This document shows, one piece after another, positions 16,483 to 24,482 of a DNA stretch of 46,173 bases (position 1 is the first letter of the stretch; every line of letters starts with the position of its first letter). Under the pieces are notes generated by a model, which was given only the letters and a program-made list of their open reading frames with translations, had not been told where the DNA came from and did no database searches. The stretch is from Planctomycetota bacterium (GTDB lineage: Bacteria; Planctomycetota; Phycisphaerae; WQYP01), in assembly GCA_021798635.1 (NCBI GenBank), contig JAJZGH010000003.1, positions 1 to 46,173 on the forward strand, in the 5' to 3' direction. The position numbers were made by a program, and so were the translations under genes.

Positions 16483-17583
16483 ATGTCCATTTCACCACCA
16501 CGCCTGGCAATCGTCGGCGTGGGCAATTGCGCCAGTTCGTTGATTCAGGGCCTGACCTGGTATCGCCGGAGCGAATCCACCATCGGCCTGATGCACCCGC
16601 AAATCGCCGGGCTTTCCACAGGCGATATTACTTTGGCCTGTGCATTTGATGTGGATGAACGGAAAATCGGTAAGCCATTGGCTCAAGCCATTTTCGCCCC
16701 CCCGAACAACGCTCGGGTGTTCTGCGCCGATCCGGAGGATCACGGCGCGCGCGTGTTTACCGGGCCAATCGGTGATGGCGTCGCCGATCATCTGCAGAGT
16801 TTTGATCCACAACATCGGGTCGCGGCCAGTTCTGATGCCGGCACCGCAACACTGGCGGACGTGATTAACGTTTTGCAGGAAACCCGCGCCAATGTGTTGG
16901 TAAATTATTTGCCCGTAGGTTCACAAAAAGCCTCGGAACTTTATGCCCAAGCCTGTCTGGATACGGGTATTGCCATGGTGAACTGCATACCCGCATTTAT
17001 CGCCAGCGACAGCCTTTGGGCCGCGCGCTTTACCAAAGCCAACATTCCCTTAATCGGCGATGATATTAAATCCCAGTTTGGCGCCACCATCGTTCATAGG
17101 CAACTCATGGCCCTGGCGGAAAGCCGCGGATTTACCATTGATTCAAGTTATCAATTAAATGTTGGCGGCAATACCGATTTTCTTAATATGCTTGAACGCA
17201 GCCGCCTGGGCAGCAAAAAAATCAGCAAAACGCAAGCCGTTAACAGCCAACTTAAAACCGCACTGGATCAGGAACATATTCATATCGGCCCCTCGGATTA
17301 CGTTCCATTTTTAGCTGATAACAAGGTCTGTTATATCCGGATGAATGTGCGCGGATTCGGCGGCCTGCCCATGGAACTGGACCTCAAGTTATCCGTTGAT
17401 GATTCCCCCAACAGTGCCGGCATTGTGGTGGACGCGGTACGTTGCGCCGCGTTGGCCTTGCATCGGAAGGCCGGCGGTCCGTTAGAGGAAGTTTCCGCCG
17501 CGCTCATGAAGCACCCGCCCGTGCAACGGCCCGATGCCCTGGCAGCGGCGGAAATGGATCAATGGATTGACGGCAAAAAGTAA
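16483..17583 (+). CDS. Inositol-3-phosphate synthase
   Basis: 366 residues, the short bacterial/archaeal form of myo-inositol-1-phosphate synthase, which makes inositol-3-phosphate from glucose-6-phosphate with bound NAD. Visible: the Rossmann start LAIVGVGNCASSLIQG, NYLPVGSQKASELYA, NCIPAFIASD, the conserved GDDIKSQFGATIVHR, YQLNVGGNTDFLNM, and KISKTQAV. The start at 16483 has AGGAG six bases upstream; the frame is open ten codons further back without a better start. Products feed inositol lipids or osmolytes. It follows the toroid gene by 54 bp on the same strand, so weak readthrough from the BlaI operon is possible. Confidence 0.92.
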   Translation: MSISPPRLAIVGVGNCASSLIQGLTWYRRSESTIGLMHPQIAGLSTGDITLACAFDVDERKIGKPLAQAIFAPPNNARVFCADPEDHGARVFTGPIGDGVADHLQSFDPQHRVAASSDAGTATLADVINVLQETRANVLVNYLPVGSQKASELYAQACLDTGIAMVNCIPAFIASDSLWAARFTKANIPLIGDDIKSQFGATIVHRQLMALAESRGFTIDSSYQLNVGGNTDFLNMLERSRLGSKKISKTQAVNSQLKTALDQEHIHIGPSDYVPFLADNKVCYIRMNVRGFGGLPMELDLKLSVDDSPNSAGIVVDAVRCAALALHRKAGGPLEEVSAALMKHPPVQRPDALAAAEMDQWIDGKK

Positions 17584-17619
17584 TGCGGGATTGCGCGCAT
17601 CCGGCGTCAATAAGGAACT

Positions 17620-17847
17620 TCACCGGCTGACCAGCAGAACGGGATGATCCAGTTGTTCCGCCGCGTATGCTATGCACGCTTGGATGTCCTCCGCCTCAAG
17701 ATCTGGATAATCGGCCAAGATTTCAGCTTCGGGCACTCTGGCGGCCAGCAGATCCAGCACATCCTTAACGCGGATGCGCATTGCCCGAATGCAGGGCCGC
17801 CCGCCGCATTGTCTGGGGTTGAATGTGATTCTATCGCTAAGTTTCAT
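17620..17847 (-). CDS. DUF433 family protein (antitoxin-like), orphan
   Basis: 75 residues, the usual DUF433 size. The start ITFNPRQCGGRPCIRAMRIRVKDVLDL is the family hallmark (winged helix), followed by LADYPDLEAEDIQACIAYAAE. DUF433 proteins are often paired with a downstream DUF5615 PIN-like toxin; none exists here, because the convergent inositol-phosphate synthase gene ends 36 bp away. It is therefore an orphan antitoxin or stand-alone regulator. The ATG at 17847 is preferred over in-frame ATGs at 17853 and 17880: a perfect TATAAT lies six bases upstream of it and would overlap or precede the others, pointing to a leaderless message. Confidence 0.85.
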   Translation of the reverse strand: MKLSDRITFNPRQCGGRPCIRAMRIRVKDVLDLLAARVPEAEILADYPDLEAEDIQACIAYAAEQLDHPVLLVSR

Positions 17848-17853
17848 GCCCAT

Positions 17854-17882
17854 ATTATATCGACCGGCTCGGTCTTTCACAA
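17854..17882 (-). promoter_or_regulatory. Promoter of the DUF433 gene (leaderless type)
   Basis: On the minus strand, TTGTGA at 17882-17877, a 17-bp spacer and a perfect TATAAT at 17859-17854. The ATG at 17847 begins six bases after the -10. It diverges from the ribF promoter. Confidence 0.65.
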
Positions 17883-17932
17883 ACCCGATTCCCTAAGTTC
17901 GATTTCCGATTGACCCTGCATTGTAAGGGACG

Positions 17933-17960
17933 TTGCGTCTTTAACGCTCTTGCATATACT
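17933..17960 (+). promoter_or_regulatory. Promoter of ribF (leaderless type)
   Basis: TTGCGT at 17933-17938, a 16-bp spacer and TATACT at 17955-17960. The ribF ATG at 17968 follows seven bases after the -10, and no Shine-Dalgarno sequence is present between them. Confidence 0.6.
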
Positions 17961-17967
17961 CTCGGAC

Positions 17968-19026
17968 ATGTTGGTGATACATCATGCAAACGAGTTTCCC
18001 CAGTCCGCAAAACCTTCAGTGTTGTGTGTGGGAAATTTTGATGGCGTGCATTTGGGGCACCAACGGATGCTTGCCGGGGCAAAAAGTCTCGCATGCAAAT
18101 GGAACCTGAATTTTGTAATCATGACGTTTCATCCCCACCCCCTGCACATCCTGCGGCCCAACCTTCCCCGCCAGCCCCTTATGACCGTTGCGCAGCGTAT
18201 GGAGATACTCCAGAGTTTTGAACCGGATGTCTTATGGGTGGTGCAAACCGATCAGCATTTCCTTGATATAACCGCCGACCAATTTATGCAGAAGATGATG
18301 GTTGATACCATTGGCGCAAAAGTTGTTGTCGAAGGACGGAATTTTACCTTTGGCAAGGGGGCACACGGCACAGTTAAGACATTGCAGGAAAAGGGGCCAA
18401 GCTTCGGCTGGGAGACGATCCTTGTGCCCACGCAGCAGGCGGTCTTGCAGGATTTATCGCAGGTGGATGTCAGCAGCAGTCTGATCCGCTGGCTGATCGG
18501 CCACGGCCGCGTCTCCGATGCCCATCGTTTAATGGGCCGCCCCTGCACCCTGCGCGGAATAGTAGTGCACGGAGCCGGCCGGGGAGCGGCACTGGGCTAT
18601 CCCACGTTGAATATCCAGTGTGAACAGTTGCTGCCCGCCGTGGGGGTTTATGCGGGCAACGCAGTCATTGCCGGGCAGACATACGCAGCCGCCATAAGCG
18701 TTGGAAGCAATCCCACGTTTAATGGGACAGCGGTAACCGTTGAAGCCTTTGTACTGGATTTTTCCGGTTCAATATATGATAAGCAGGTGGACCTGCAATT
18801 TACCCGTTGGCTGCGGGATCAATATAAATTTTCCGGCATTGAAGCGCTCAAGGCACAGATAAAGCGCGATATTGATCAGATACGCCGGCATACGCCGGAT
18901 AGTGCCGCAAGCCCGATATCCGGCACGCGCGGAGACACCCGCCCTGCGGATCGGGGCAATGTGAACAATACCCCAGATCAGATGCCCCGTGGTGAAACCA
19001 GCCGAAAGGAAAACGATGTCAGATAA
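17968..19026 (+). CDS. ribF: Bifunctional riboflavin kinase / FAD synthetase
   Basis: 352 residues; typical RibF is about 310. The N-terminal FMN adenylyltransferase domain shows CVGNFDGVHLGHQRML and TFHPHP; the C-terminal riboflavin kinase domain shows GRPCTLRGIVVHGAGRGAALGYPTLN and VGSNPTF. It converts riboflavin to FMN and FAD. An extra hydrophilic tail of about 45 residues (RRHTPDSAAS onwards) follows the kinase domain and overlaps the next gene by 11 bp; the tail also supplies the ribosome binding site of nrnA. The ATG at 17968 is chosen because the promoter ends seven bases before it; a TTG at 17950 would precede the likely transcription start. ribF next to nrnA is a familiar pairing. 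Confidence 0.95.
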   Translation: MLVIHHANEFPQSAKPSVLCVGNFDGVHLGHQRMLAGAKSLACKWNLNFVIMTFHPHPLHILRPNLPRQPLMTVAQRMEILQSFEPDVLWVVQTDQHFLDITADQFMQKMMVDTIGAKVVVEGRNFTFGKGAHGTVKTLQEKGPSFGWETILVPTQQAVLQDLSQVDVSSSLIRWLIGHGRVSDAHRLMGRPCTLRGIVVHGAGRGAALGYPTLNIQCEQLLPAVGVYAGNAVIAGQTYAAAISVGSNPTFNGTAVTVEAFVLDFSGSIYDKQVDLQFTRWLRDQYKFSGIEALKAQIKRDIDQIRRHTPDSAASPISGTRGDTRPADRGNVNNTPDQMPRGETSRKENDVR

Positions 19027-20002
19027 TGAACTGTCCGCCATTGCCCAAGCATTGCATGATGCCAAAAGTGTGGCGATTTTCACCCACGCTCGCCCCGACC
19101 CCGATGCCATCGGCTCTCAAGTAGGTGCCGGCCTGATGCTTGCAGCGCTGGGAAAACAAGTTTATGTGATGTGTCTGCCGCCGATACCGCAACCACTGCA
19201 ATTTCTTCTTAATATGCTGCCGGGATCCTGCATTGAATATACGCCTGAGAAAGCGGCCAACATTTCCGCAGACCGCATTCTGGTGGTGGATACCTCCGCC
19301 CGCCAGCAACTCGAGCCGGCCACAGCATTTCTTGAATCAAGCGCTTCCAAGGTGCTGATTCTCGACCATCATATTTCCGGCGATTTACGCCATGACCTCA
19401 TTTACCGGGACACGTCTGCGGCCGCGTGCGTGGAGATTGTCGCAAAGCTCGGCGGAATACTGGGCGTTGCCTTCAGCAAGAACATGGCGACCGCTTTACT
19501 GGCAGGATTGGTCGGCGATACAGGGTGGTTCCGCTTTGATAGCGTAACACCGCGCACGCATGAAGTAGCCGCCAAATTATTGGCCGCCGGTGCTTCGCCA
19601 TCCGAGCTGTGGGGACGGCTGATGCAAAGCGAAAGAAAATCCAAGCTGGTTCTGTTAAGCCACGCGGTAGGCCGAATAGCGTTTTACGCCCAGGATCGCA
19701 TCGCGTCGATGGAATTATCGAATCAGGACATTGCCCAAGCCCAAGCCGAAACATGGGAAACCGAGGGGCTTATTGATATTCCCATGATGGTTGAAAGCGT
19801 GGTGTGCTCGGTATTTTTAAGTGAAACTCCCGAGGGGAAAATCCGCGCCAGCCTGCGCAGCAAACACACGGTTGATGTGAACGCGGTGTGCCGAGAATTT
19901 GGCGGCGGCGGTCATGCCCGCGCCGCCGGCTGCCGCCTGCCTGGGCCGCTAAATAGCGCGCGGGACGCGCTGGTTAAGGCCCTGGAACGGAAGCTTGGTT
20001 AG
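19016..20002 (+). CDS. nrnA: DHH-family nanoRNase / pAp phosphatase
   Basis: 328 residues. DHH/DHHA1 phosphoesterase: THARPDPDAIGS (metal site), ILDHHISGD (the DHH motif), GDTGWFRF, and a C-terminal DHHA1 glycine motif GGGGHARAAGC. NrnA degrades 2-5-nt RNAs to mononucleotides and can dephosphorylate pAp, the by-product of sulfate reduction through PAPS; the cysNC genes in this window make such a role plausible. The ATG at 19016 follows GAAAGGAAAA and lies inside the ribF tail, so the two are coupled. The 3' end overlaps the convergent ComEA-like gene by 29 bp. Confidence 0.93.
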   Translation: MSDNELSAIAQALHDAKSVAIFTHARPDPDAIGSQVGAGLMLAALGKQVYVMCLPPIPQPLQFLLNMLPGSCIEYTPEKAANISADRILVVDTSARQQLEPATAFLESSASKVLILDHHISGDLRHDLIYRDTSAAACVEIVAKLGGILGVAFSKNMATALLAGLVGDTGWFRFDSVTPRTHEVAAKLLAAGASPSELWGRLMQSERKSKLVLLSHAVGRIAFYAQDRIASMELSNQDIAQAQAETWETEGLIDIPMMVESVVCSVFLSETPEGKIRASLRSKHTVDVNAVCREFGGGGHARAAGCRLPGPLNSARDALVKALERKLG

Positions 20003-20519
20003 TACTTTTGACCACGGAGACCCCGCCGGTAGATATTTGCATTGGAAACCGCAAATAGGGTGAAATGCTCAAAAGGGTTTTGGGGCCGAAGGATGGAACA
20101 TGTCGCAGGTCCTGCATATTCTGAAATACCACCGGCGTCGCCCGGCTCCTATGCCGCTTGCGCCAGGCAAGGAGTTTTTCAGCACGGGCCGGGCCGATGC
20201 TCGGAATCCGAACCAACGAAGCCCAACTCGCTGTGTTGGGATCAATCCGGGTTTCCGTAACACGCGCAGCAAACCCAGGCGAATATTGATTATCCGCAAC
20301 GCGCCGCGTAATGCTGTCGCCTATTGATATAAGCACGATGGCCGTCGCCACGGCTATGGAAAATAGTGCCGGCGGTGACTTTCCACCGAAGCCCGGTGCA
20401 GCGCTGCTGAAAAGGCCACTGTTATCATCCGGTATATGAGGCTCTGGACGAGCCGCAGGCGGTGTGCCGTCTGGAACGCCGCCCTGCTGCGAGGAACCTG
20501 AATTATTTGCTCTCGTCAT
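19974..20519 (-). CDS. ComEA-like helix-hairpin-helix protein with one membrane segment
   Basis: 181 residues. A hydrophilic N-terminus (about 1-48) leads to one membrane helix (ALFSIAVATAIVLISIG), then a tandem helix-hairpin-helix domain: RIDPNTASWASLVRIPSIGPARAEKLLAWR, then DLRHVPSFGPKTL. The pattern N-TAS-x2-L-x2-IP-x-IG is that of ComEA DNA receptors, which bind incoming double-stranded DNA outside the inner membrane during transformation. No other competence genes are in the window, so uptake is unproven. No clear ribosome binding site precedes the ATG. The last 29 bp overlap the 3' end of nrnA. Confidence 0.78.
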   Translation of the reverse strand: MTRANNSGSSQQGGVPDGTPPAARPEPHIPDDNSGLFSSAAPGFGGKSPPALFSIAVATAIVLISIGDSITRRVADNQYSPGFAARVTETRIDPNTASWASLVRIPSIGPARAEKLLAWRKRHRSRATPVVFQNMQDLRHVPSFGPKTLLSISPYLRFPMQISTGGVSVVKSTNQASVPGP

Positions 20520-20599
20520 GCACCGTCCCGCTATGGGATAAGTTATACAACCGCGTGTCCAAAATTTTACGCGGCCAAATTTTCACCTTAAGACAGGTG

Positions 20600-22144
20600 T
20601 TACGCGGTGGTACCGGGAACGCCTTTATTGGCCGCAACTGCTACCGGTGCCGATGCGGATTTCTGTGTCCCCTGCCGCACGGCCATCACGGCACGCCGCA
20701 TGGCCAGCCACGTCTGCATGGCTGGTTTGGCGGTCAAATCCGCAGTAAGCAAACCGCCGCCGGGCACGGACCCGGTTTCCGAATCAACAACATCAGCCCA
20801 TGTCATCGCCTCTACAAAGGGCTTGGAAAGCACAATGTTAGACAATGCCTCAAGCCATTTGCTTTGCAGGTGATCGTTCCAGGGCTTGCGCCATAAACCC
20901 GCGACGGCATTCTTCTCGCTTTGTACGCTCGGCACGCCCATGCGGCTTATGACCACCGGTTTGCCCAAAGCCGAAAAACGATCCAGCATCGCACTGATCT
21001 GAAATAAATCGCGCTGCCAGCCGCCGTCGCGCGGTGTGCCAAAACACAACTGCACGCCGAAAATATCAAACGGAATACCGCTTTGTACCGCCATTTCCGC
21101 ATAAATCATCGGAGGAATGCTGCGCTGATTTTTGGCATAATACTCGCCCCACGGCTGCGTAATTTCGATCATCGTCTGGGCCGTAGGTATCAATTTTTTG
21201 ACCAGCGTAATGGCCATGCGCGTCAGATCCATGAGTTGATCAAAGGTAAAGGAAAAATGCGAATTCACATGCAATCCGCTAAGGACATTCCAAAGAACAA
21301 CATTGGCACCGTAGCGCTGCACCACCCGTTCAATATGTTCATACAGCAAGCCGCGCACGGTTTCGTAATCATGCTCCCAGATATAAAGCCAATCAGGAAT
21401 AGCCGCTTCGGAAAAATGCACCAGCGGGCCGGCCACGATGGGGAGTTTAGACTGCCGAAGGTATTCCACCCAATTGTCCATAGGGGCAGCGTTGAAGGTC
21501 TGCTCCTGAGGCTCCAGAAACTTCCACGTCATCGGGAGATAGACAAACTCGCCGGCGGCCACCACTTTCCGACGATACGCATCATCCGAACGCTCCGGTG
21601 CAGCGGCACAACCAAAAACATTTTTGGGAAAGGCCCGCGTGGCGATGCGGCGCTGTAACAGCAATTCCGCATGAACCAGTGCCGTCTGTTCGGAGGCAGG
21701 CACGGCTATAGTTAGACATTTATCCGCAGACTTGGCGGCTAAAGCCGGATTTTCCAGATTCTCCATGGCTTCGACAAGTAAATCACGGGCTTCATTAAAT
21801 TTCTGATTGACCCCCTGCGCTTCAGGAATATCCAACAGCCCCCAATCTTCCCGCTTCTGCAAGAGCTTCATCATGCGATTGCGGGCCAGTTCAACATTCA
21901 GCACATAAGGCTGGCTGCGTTCGGGCAGGCGAACCGTCTCAAGCATCACGGAACCAAAACCGCGTACCTCCCACATCAACGCCAGCGCCGCCGGCCCGGC
22001 CGGGCGCTTACGACAGCGAATTTCACCATCCACATACGCCAATTCACCGCGGATTGGCACGCTATCGGAACCAACCAGGTAAGCCGAGCCTAAATCCAGC
22101 TCTGTCGGCGCTTGGCCATCGCGGAATACCTGAAAACGTAACAT
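20600..22144 (-). CDS. GH10-like (beta-xylanase fold) protein lacking both catalytic glutamates
   Basis: 514 residues, without a signal peptide. Residues 1-170 are an N-terminal beta-rich region of unknown type (MLRFQVFRDG). From about 190 the order of motifs follows glycoside hydrolase family 10: MTWKFLEPQEQTFN (xylanases: KW-x-x-x-EP-x-x-G-x-F), PIVAGPLVHF, HIERVVQRYGANVVLWNVLSG, FDIFGVQLCF, and LGKPVVISRMGVPS. Where xylanases have the acid/base Glu in WDVVNE this protein has WNVLSG (285-290); where they have the nucleophile Glu in ITELD it has ISRMG (399-403). It is therefore probably a non-hydrolytic carbohydrate-binding or scaffold protein; cytoplasmic location is suggested by the missing signal. 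The ATG at 22144 has GAGAAG upstream. Confidence 0.72.
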   Translation of the reverse strand: MLRFQVFRDGQAPTELDLGSAYLVGSDSVPIRGELAYVDGEIRCRKRPAGPAALALMWEVRGFGSVMLETVRLPERSQPYVLNVELARNRMMKLLQKREDWGLLDIPEAQGVNQKFNEARDLLVEAMENLENPALAAKSADKCLTIAVPASEQTALVHAELLLQRRIATRAFPKNVFGCAAAPERSDDAYRRKVVAAGEFVYLPMTWKFLEPQEQTFNAAPMDNWVEYLRQSKLPIVAGPLVHFSEAAIPDWLYIWEHDYETVRGLLYEHIERVVQRYGANVVLWNVLSGLHVNSHFSFTFDQLMDLTRMAITLVKKLIPTAQTMIEITQPWGEYYAKNQRSIPPMIYAEMAVQSGIPFDIFGVQLCFGTPRDGGWQRDLFQISAMLDRFSALGKPVVISRMGVPSVQSEKNAVAGLWRKPWNDHLQSKWLEALSNIVLSKPFVEAMTWADVVDSETGSVPGGGLLTADLTAKPAMQTWLAMRRAVMAVRQGTQKSASAPVAVAANKGVPGTTA

Positions 22145-22230
22145 CAACTTCTCGCTTACCTAAACCGGCGTCTTCATTGTGTGCCGCCCAACCGGCACGC
22201 TTCTGCGGATAAACCGCATTCGCACGGTGT

Positions 22231-22260
22231 TTTATAGCCTAGAACTTGCAAAACAGTCAA
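22231..22260 (-). promoter_or_regulatory. Promoter of the GH10-like gene
   Basis: On the minus strand, TTGACT (22260-22255), 18-bp spacer, TATAAA (22236-22231). It implies a leader of about 80 nt before the ATG. Confidence 0.6.
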
Positions 22261-22350
22261 ACGTCTGGCTGGAAATGCCGCCCAATGCACTGCCCGCAAC
22301 AGGCTAAAATTCCCCGCCGGCCCACCGTCAAAATTGTAGCCGTGAAAGCA

Positions 22351-22839
22351 CTACCCTTGCGGCCGCCGAGGCTCATTGGCCTCAATTTCATGCAAATATG
22401 CCAAAGTCCGCTCCAATTGCCCCTTCAAGTGCCGCACCCGCAAAAGACTTTTCACACGCGTGAGCAACTCGAGTTTATTGACCGGCTTGGTGAGAAAATC
22501 ATCGGTGCCGCTTTCCACGCCCCGCTCAATATCCCCTAATTCGTTCAACGCGGTAAGCATCAGGATAGGGATGTCGCGATAACGGGCATCGGATTTCAGC
22601 TTACGGCAAACTTCAAACCCGCTCATGCGCGGCATCATGACATCCAGAATAATTAAATCCGGCATGACCTGAGGAATTTTCGCCAAAGCGTCCACGCCAT
22701 CCACCGCCACCTCCGTTGTGCAGTCCATGGATTCCAGATACGCCTGAATCAGCTCAACATTAGGCGGATTATCATCCACGACTAAAATGGTGCTGCGGGG
22801 CAAATGCGTATCATTGCTGCTGCGAACCGGTGCCGCCAT
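22351..22839 (-). CDS. Single-domain response regulator (CheY-like receiver)
   Basis: 162 residues: one receiver domain with all key residues: acidic pair in ILVVDDNPPN, phospho-acceptor Asp in LIILDVMMP, Thr in MLTAL and Lys in FLTKPVN, followed by an Arg/Lys-rich helix (LLRVRHLKGQLERTLAYLHEIE). There is no DNA-binding output domain, so it probably signals by protein contact; no histidine kinase gene is present. The frame is open to 22887, but a strong GGAGG at 22848-22852 points to the ATG at 22839. It lies downstream of the 44-residue basic protein gene on the same strand (80-bp gap). Confidence 0.93.
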   Translation of the reverse strand: MAAPVRSSNDTHLPRSTILVVDDNPPNVELIQAYLESMDCTTEVAVDGVDALAKIPQVMPDLIILDVMMPRMSGFEVCRKLKSDARYRDIPILMLTALNELGDIERGVESGTDDFLTKPVNKLELLTRVKSLLRVRHLKGQLERTLAYLHEIEANEPRRPQG

Positions 22840-22919
22840 ATATAAGGCCTCCATGGTAAAGTGTCCCGCATAAAACGAGGACTGCAAAACCCGGCGGCAT
22901 TATATAGCAACGGGACAAT

Positions 22920-23054
22920 TTATTCTTCTCGCGGAAGCGTCGATAGCGCGCGACGCCCTTCGAGCCGCGCAACCTTTCGCTGCTGGAAACTCGCCTTATT
23001 AAATCCAAATTTATGGGAACGAACTTTAGAACCACTGGTGCGCCGATGGGGCAT
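22920..23054 (-). CDS. Small basic protein, 44 residues, unknown family
   Basis: A complete short gene: ATG (23054-23052), 44 codons, TAA. GGGAGG sits five bases before the ATG, one of the best ribosome binding sites in the window. The product starts MPHRRTSGSKVRSHKFGFNK and ends LEGRRALSTLPREE; more than a quarter of residues are Arg, Lys or His, and Trp and Cys are absent. The composition is like a small ribosomal or RNA-binding protein, but I recognise no family. It precedes the response regulator on the same strand. The reading frame and signal are seen directly; expression and role are inference. Confidence 0.7.
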   Translation of the reverse strand: MPHRRTSGSKVRSHKFGFNKASFQQRKVARLEGRRALSTLPREE

Positions 23055-23160
23055 GGTAACCTCCCAAAAAAAAGAGAAGTCGAAGTCACAACCTCTTCAT
23101 AACATTTTTGATCGGCTAATACAAGCTTAATATTGAAAAAATATTTCCCCGCCCACGGAC

Positions 23161-23387
23161 AGAACCTGGAACCTAGCATCTAGCATCAAGCATTTTACAA
23201 AGGCGCAGCGCTTCCAAAGCATTCTAACCCCTAAATGCTGGCCCAACTCTGTCTCTACTCATTATTCATTACCCACTATTCACTGAAGCGAAGCGCTCCC
23301 CTGTCCTCTGTAACCCGTAACCCGGAATTTAACAAAACAGCAGCGCAGCTTCCAAAACCTTCTAACTCCTAACTTCTAACTCCTGCA
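23161..23387. repeat. Cluster of heptamer tandem arrays
   Basis: The spacer between the small basic gene and tsaD has four separate 7-bp arrays: AGAACCT/GGAACCT/AGCATCT-type units at 23161-23195; units of form xTAxxCA at 23255-23282; ACCCGTA-type units at 23306-23326; and TYCTAAC units at 23360-23387, the last matching 4272-4313. Between them are short palindromic pieces such as GCGCAGCGC and GAAGCGAAGCGC. No coding frame is supported in 23055-23399. Confidence 0.75.
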
Positions 23388-23399
23388 TTCTCGCCCAAC

Positions 23400-24452
23400 C
23401 TACGCCGTCGCTATCGCTGATAAATCCAGATCCGCACAATGCCCGGCCTCCAATAGCTGCGATCCAAGGCCCGCGATCATGGCGGCGTTGTCTGTACAAT
23501 ACGCCATGGGCGGCAAATATAGTGGAATTTTCGCCGTATCCGCCACGCGCTGTAAACAGTTCCGAATGGCCCCATTGGCCGAAACGCCCCCCCCGACAAT
23601 CAAGGATCGGGGATTCACGGCGTCCATCGCCCGGCGCACTTTAATTTCCAACACCTCCGCCACCACGCGCTGAAATGCCGCCGCCGTGTCCGCCCGCTGC
23701 TGCGGTGTTATATCCGCGCTGGTGCGTTGCGCTCCACCCTGGCCGTTCACATGGTACAAAACCGCTGTTTTCAATCCGCTGAAGGAAAAATCCAACGATT
23801 GCTTCCCCAGAAGAGACAATGGGAATTTCACGGCATCCGCCCGACCGCTGCGGGCCAGATTCTCCACCAACGGACCGCCGGGGTATCCAAGTTGCAGTAT
23901 CGCAGCAACTTTATCAAAGGCCTCCCCCACCGCATCATCTATGGTGGACCCCAGGCGATGCAGACAATGAAATGCCTGCACGTCATACAGCGTGGTATGC
24001 CCTCCGGAAATCACCAGCCCCAACGCCGGCAGCGGCGGCGATTCCGGCAGTACCCCCGCCTCTTGACCCACGCGTTCAGCCGGAACAAGACATCCCGCGT
24101 ACAAATGCGCATGCACGTGATTCACACCCACCAGCGGCTTATCCCATGCAAACGCCAAAGCCTTGGCCGCCGACACGCCTACCAGCAGGCACCCTACAAG
24201 TCCCGGGCAATTAGCCACCGCAACGCCCGAGATATCTTTCCCGCTCACCCCGGCGACTTTCATAGCCTGTGCCATAATGTCATTGAGCCACTCAATGTGC
24301 GCCCGCGCCGCAATTTCCGGCACCACCCCGCCATATTTCTGATGCAGATCAATTTGCGTACCAATAACATTAGACCGCACGATGCGGCGATCTTCAACAA
24401 CCGCGCATGCCGTTTCATCACATGTTGTTTCAATACCTAATACACAGGACAT
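23400..24452 (-). CDS. tsaD: tRNA N6-adenosine threonylcarbamoyltransferase
   Basis: 350 residues, the normal length. TsaD transfers the threonylcarbamoyl group to A37 of ANN-decoding tRNAs as part of the TsaBDE complex. Visible: VLGIETTCDETACAVV, the iron-binding HVHAH, ISGGHTTLYDV, FSFSGLKTAV, VGGGVSANGAIR, and the C-terminal YCTDNAAMIAGLG. The frame is open to 24473, but GGAG five bases before the ATG at 24452, and the direct start MSCVLGIETT, fix the start. The receiver-like gene ends 30 bp upstream on the same strand, suggesting an operon reading from 26322 towards 23400. Confidence 0.97.
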   Translation of the reverse strand: MSCVLGIETTCDETACAVVEDRRIVRSNVIGTQIDLHQKYGGVVPEIAARAHIEWLNDIMAQAMKVAGVSGKDISGVAVANCPGLVGCLLVGVSAAKALAFAWDKPLVGVNHVHAHLYAGCLVPAERVGQEAGVLPESPPLPALGLVISGGHTTLYDVQAFHCLHRLGSTIDDAVGEAFDKVAAILQLGYPGGPLVENLARSGRADAVKFPLSLLGKQSLDFSFSGLKTAVLYHVNGQGGAQRTSADITPQQRADTAAAFQRVVAEVLEIKVRRAMDAVNPRSLIVGGGVSANGAIRNCLQRVADTAKIPLYLPPMAYCTDNAAMIAGLGSQLLEAGHCADLDLSAIATA

Positions 24453-24482
24453 GCCAACTCCGTGCCAGAGCACCAGCGCGGG

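Noticed and set aside
23727..24440. 237-codon open frame opposite tsaD
   Set aside because: Antisense to TsaD, no protein-like features and no start signal.
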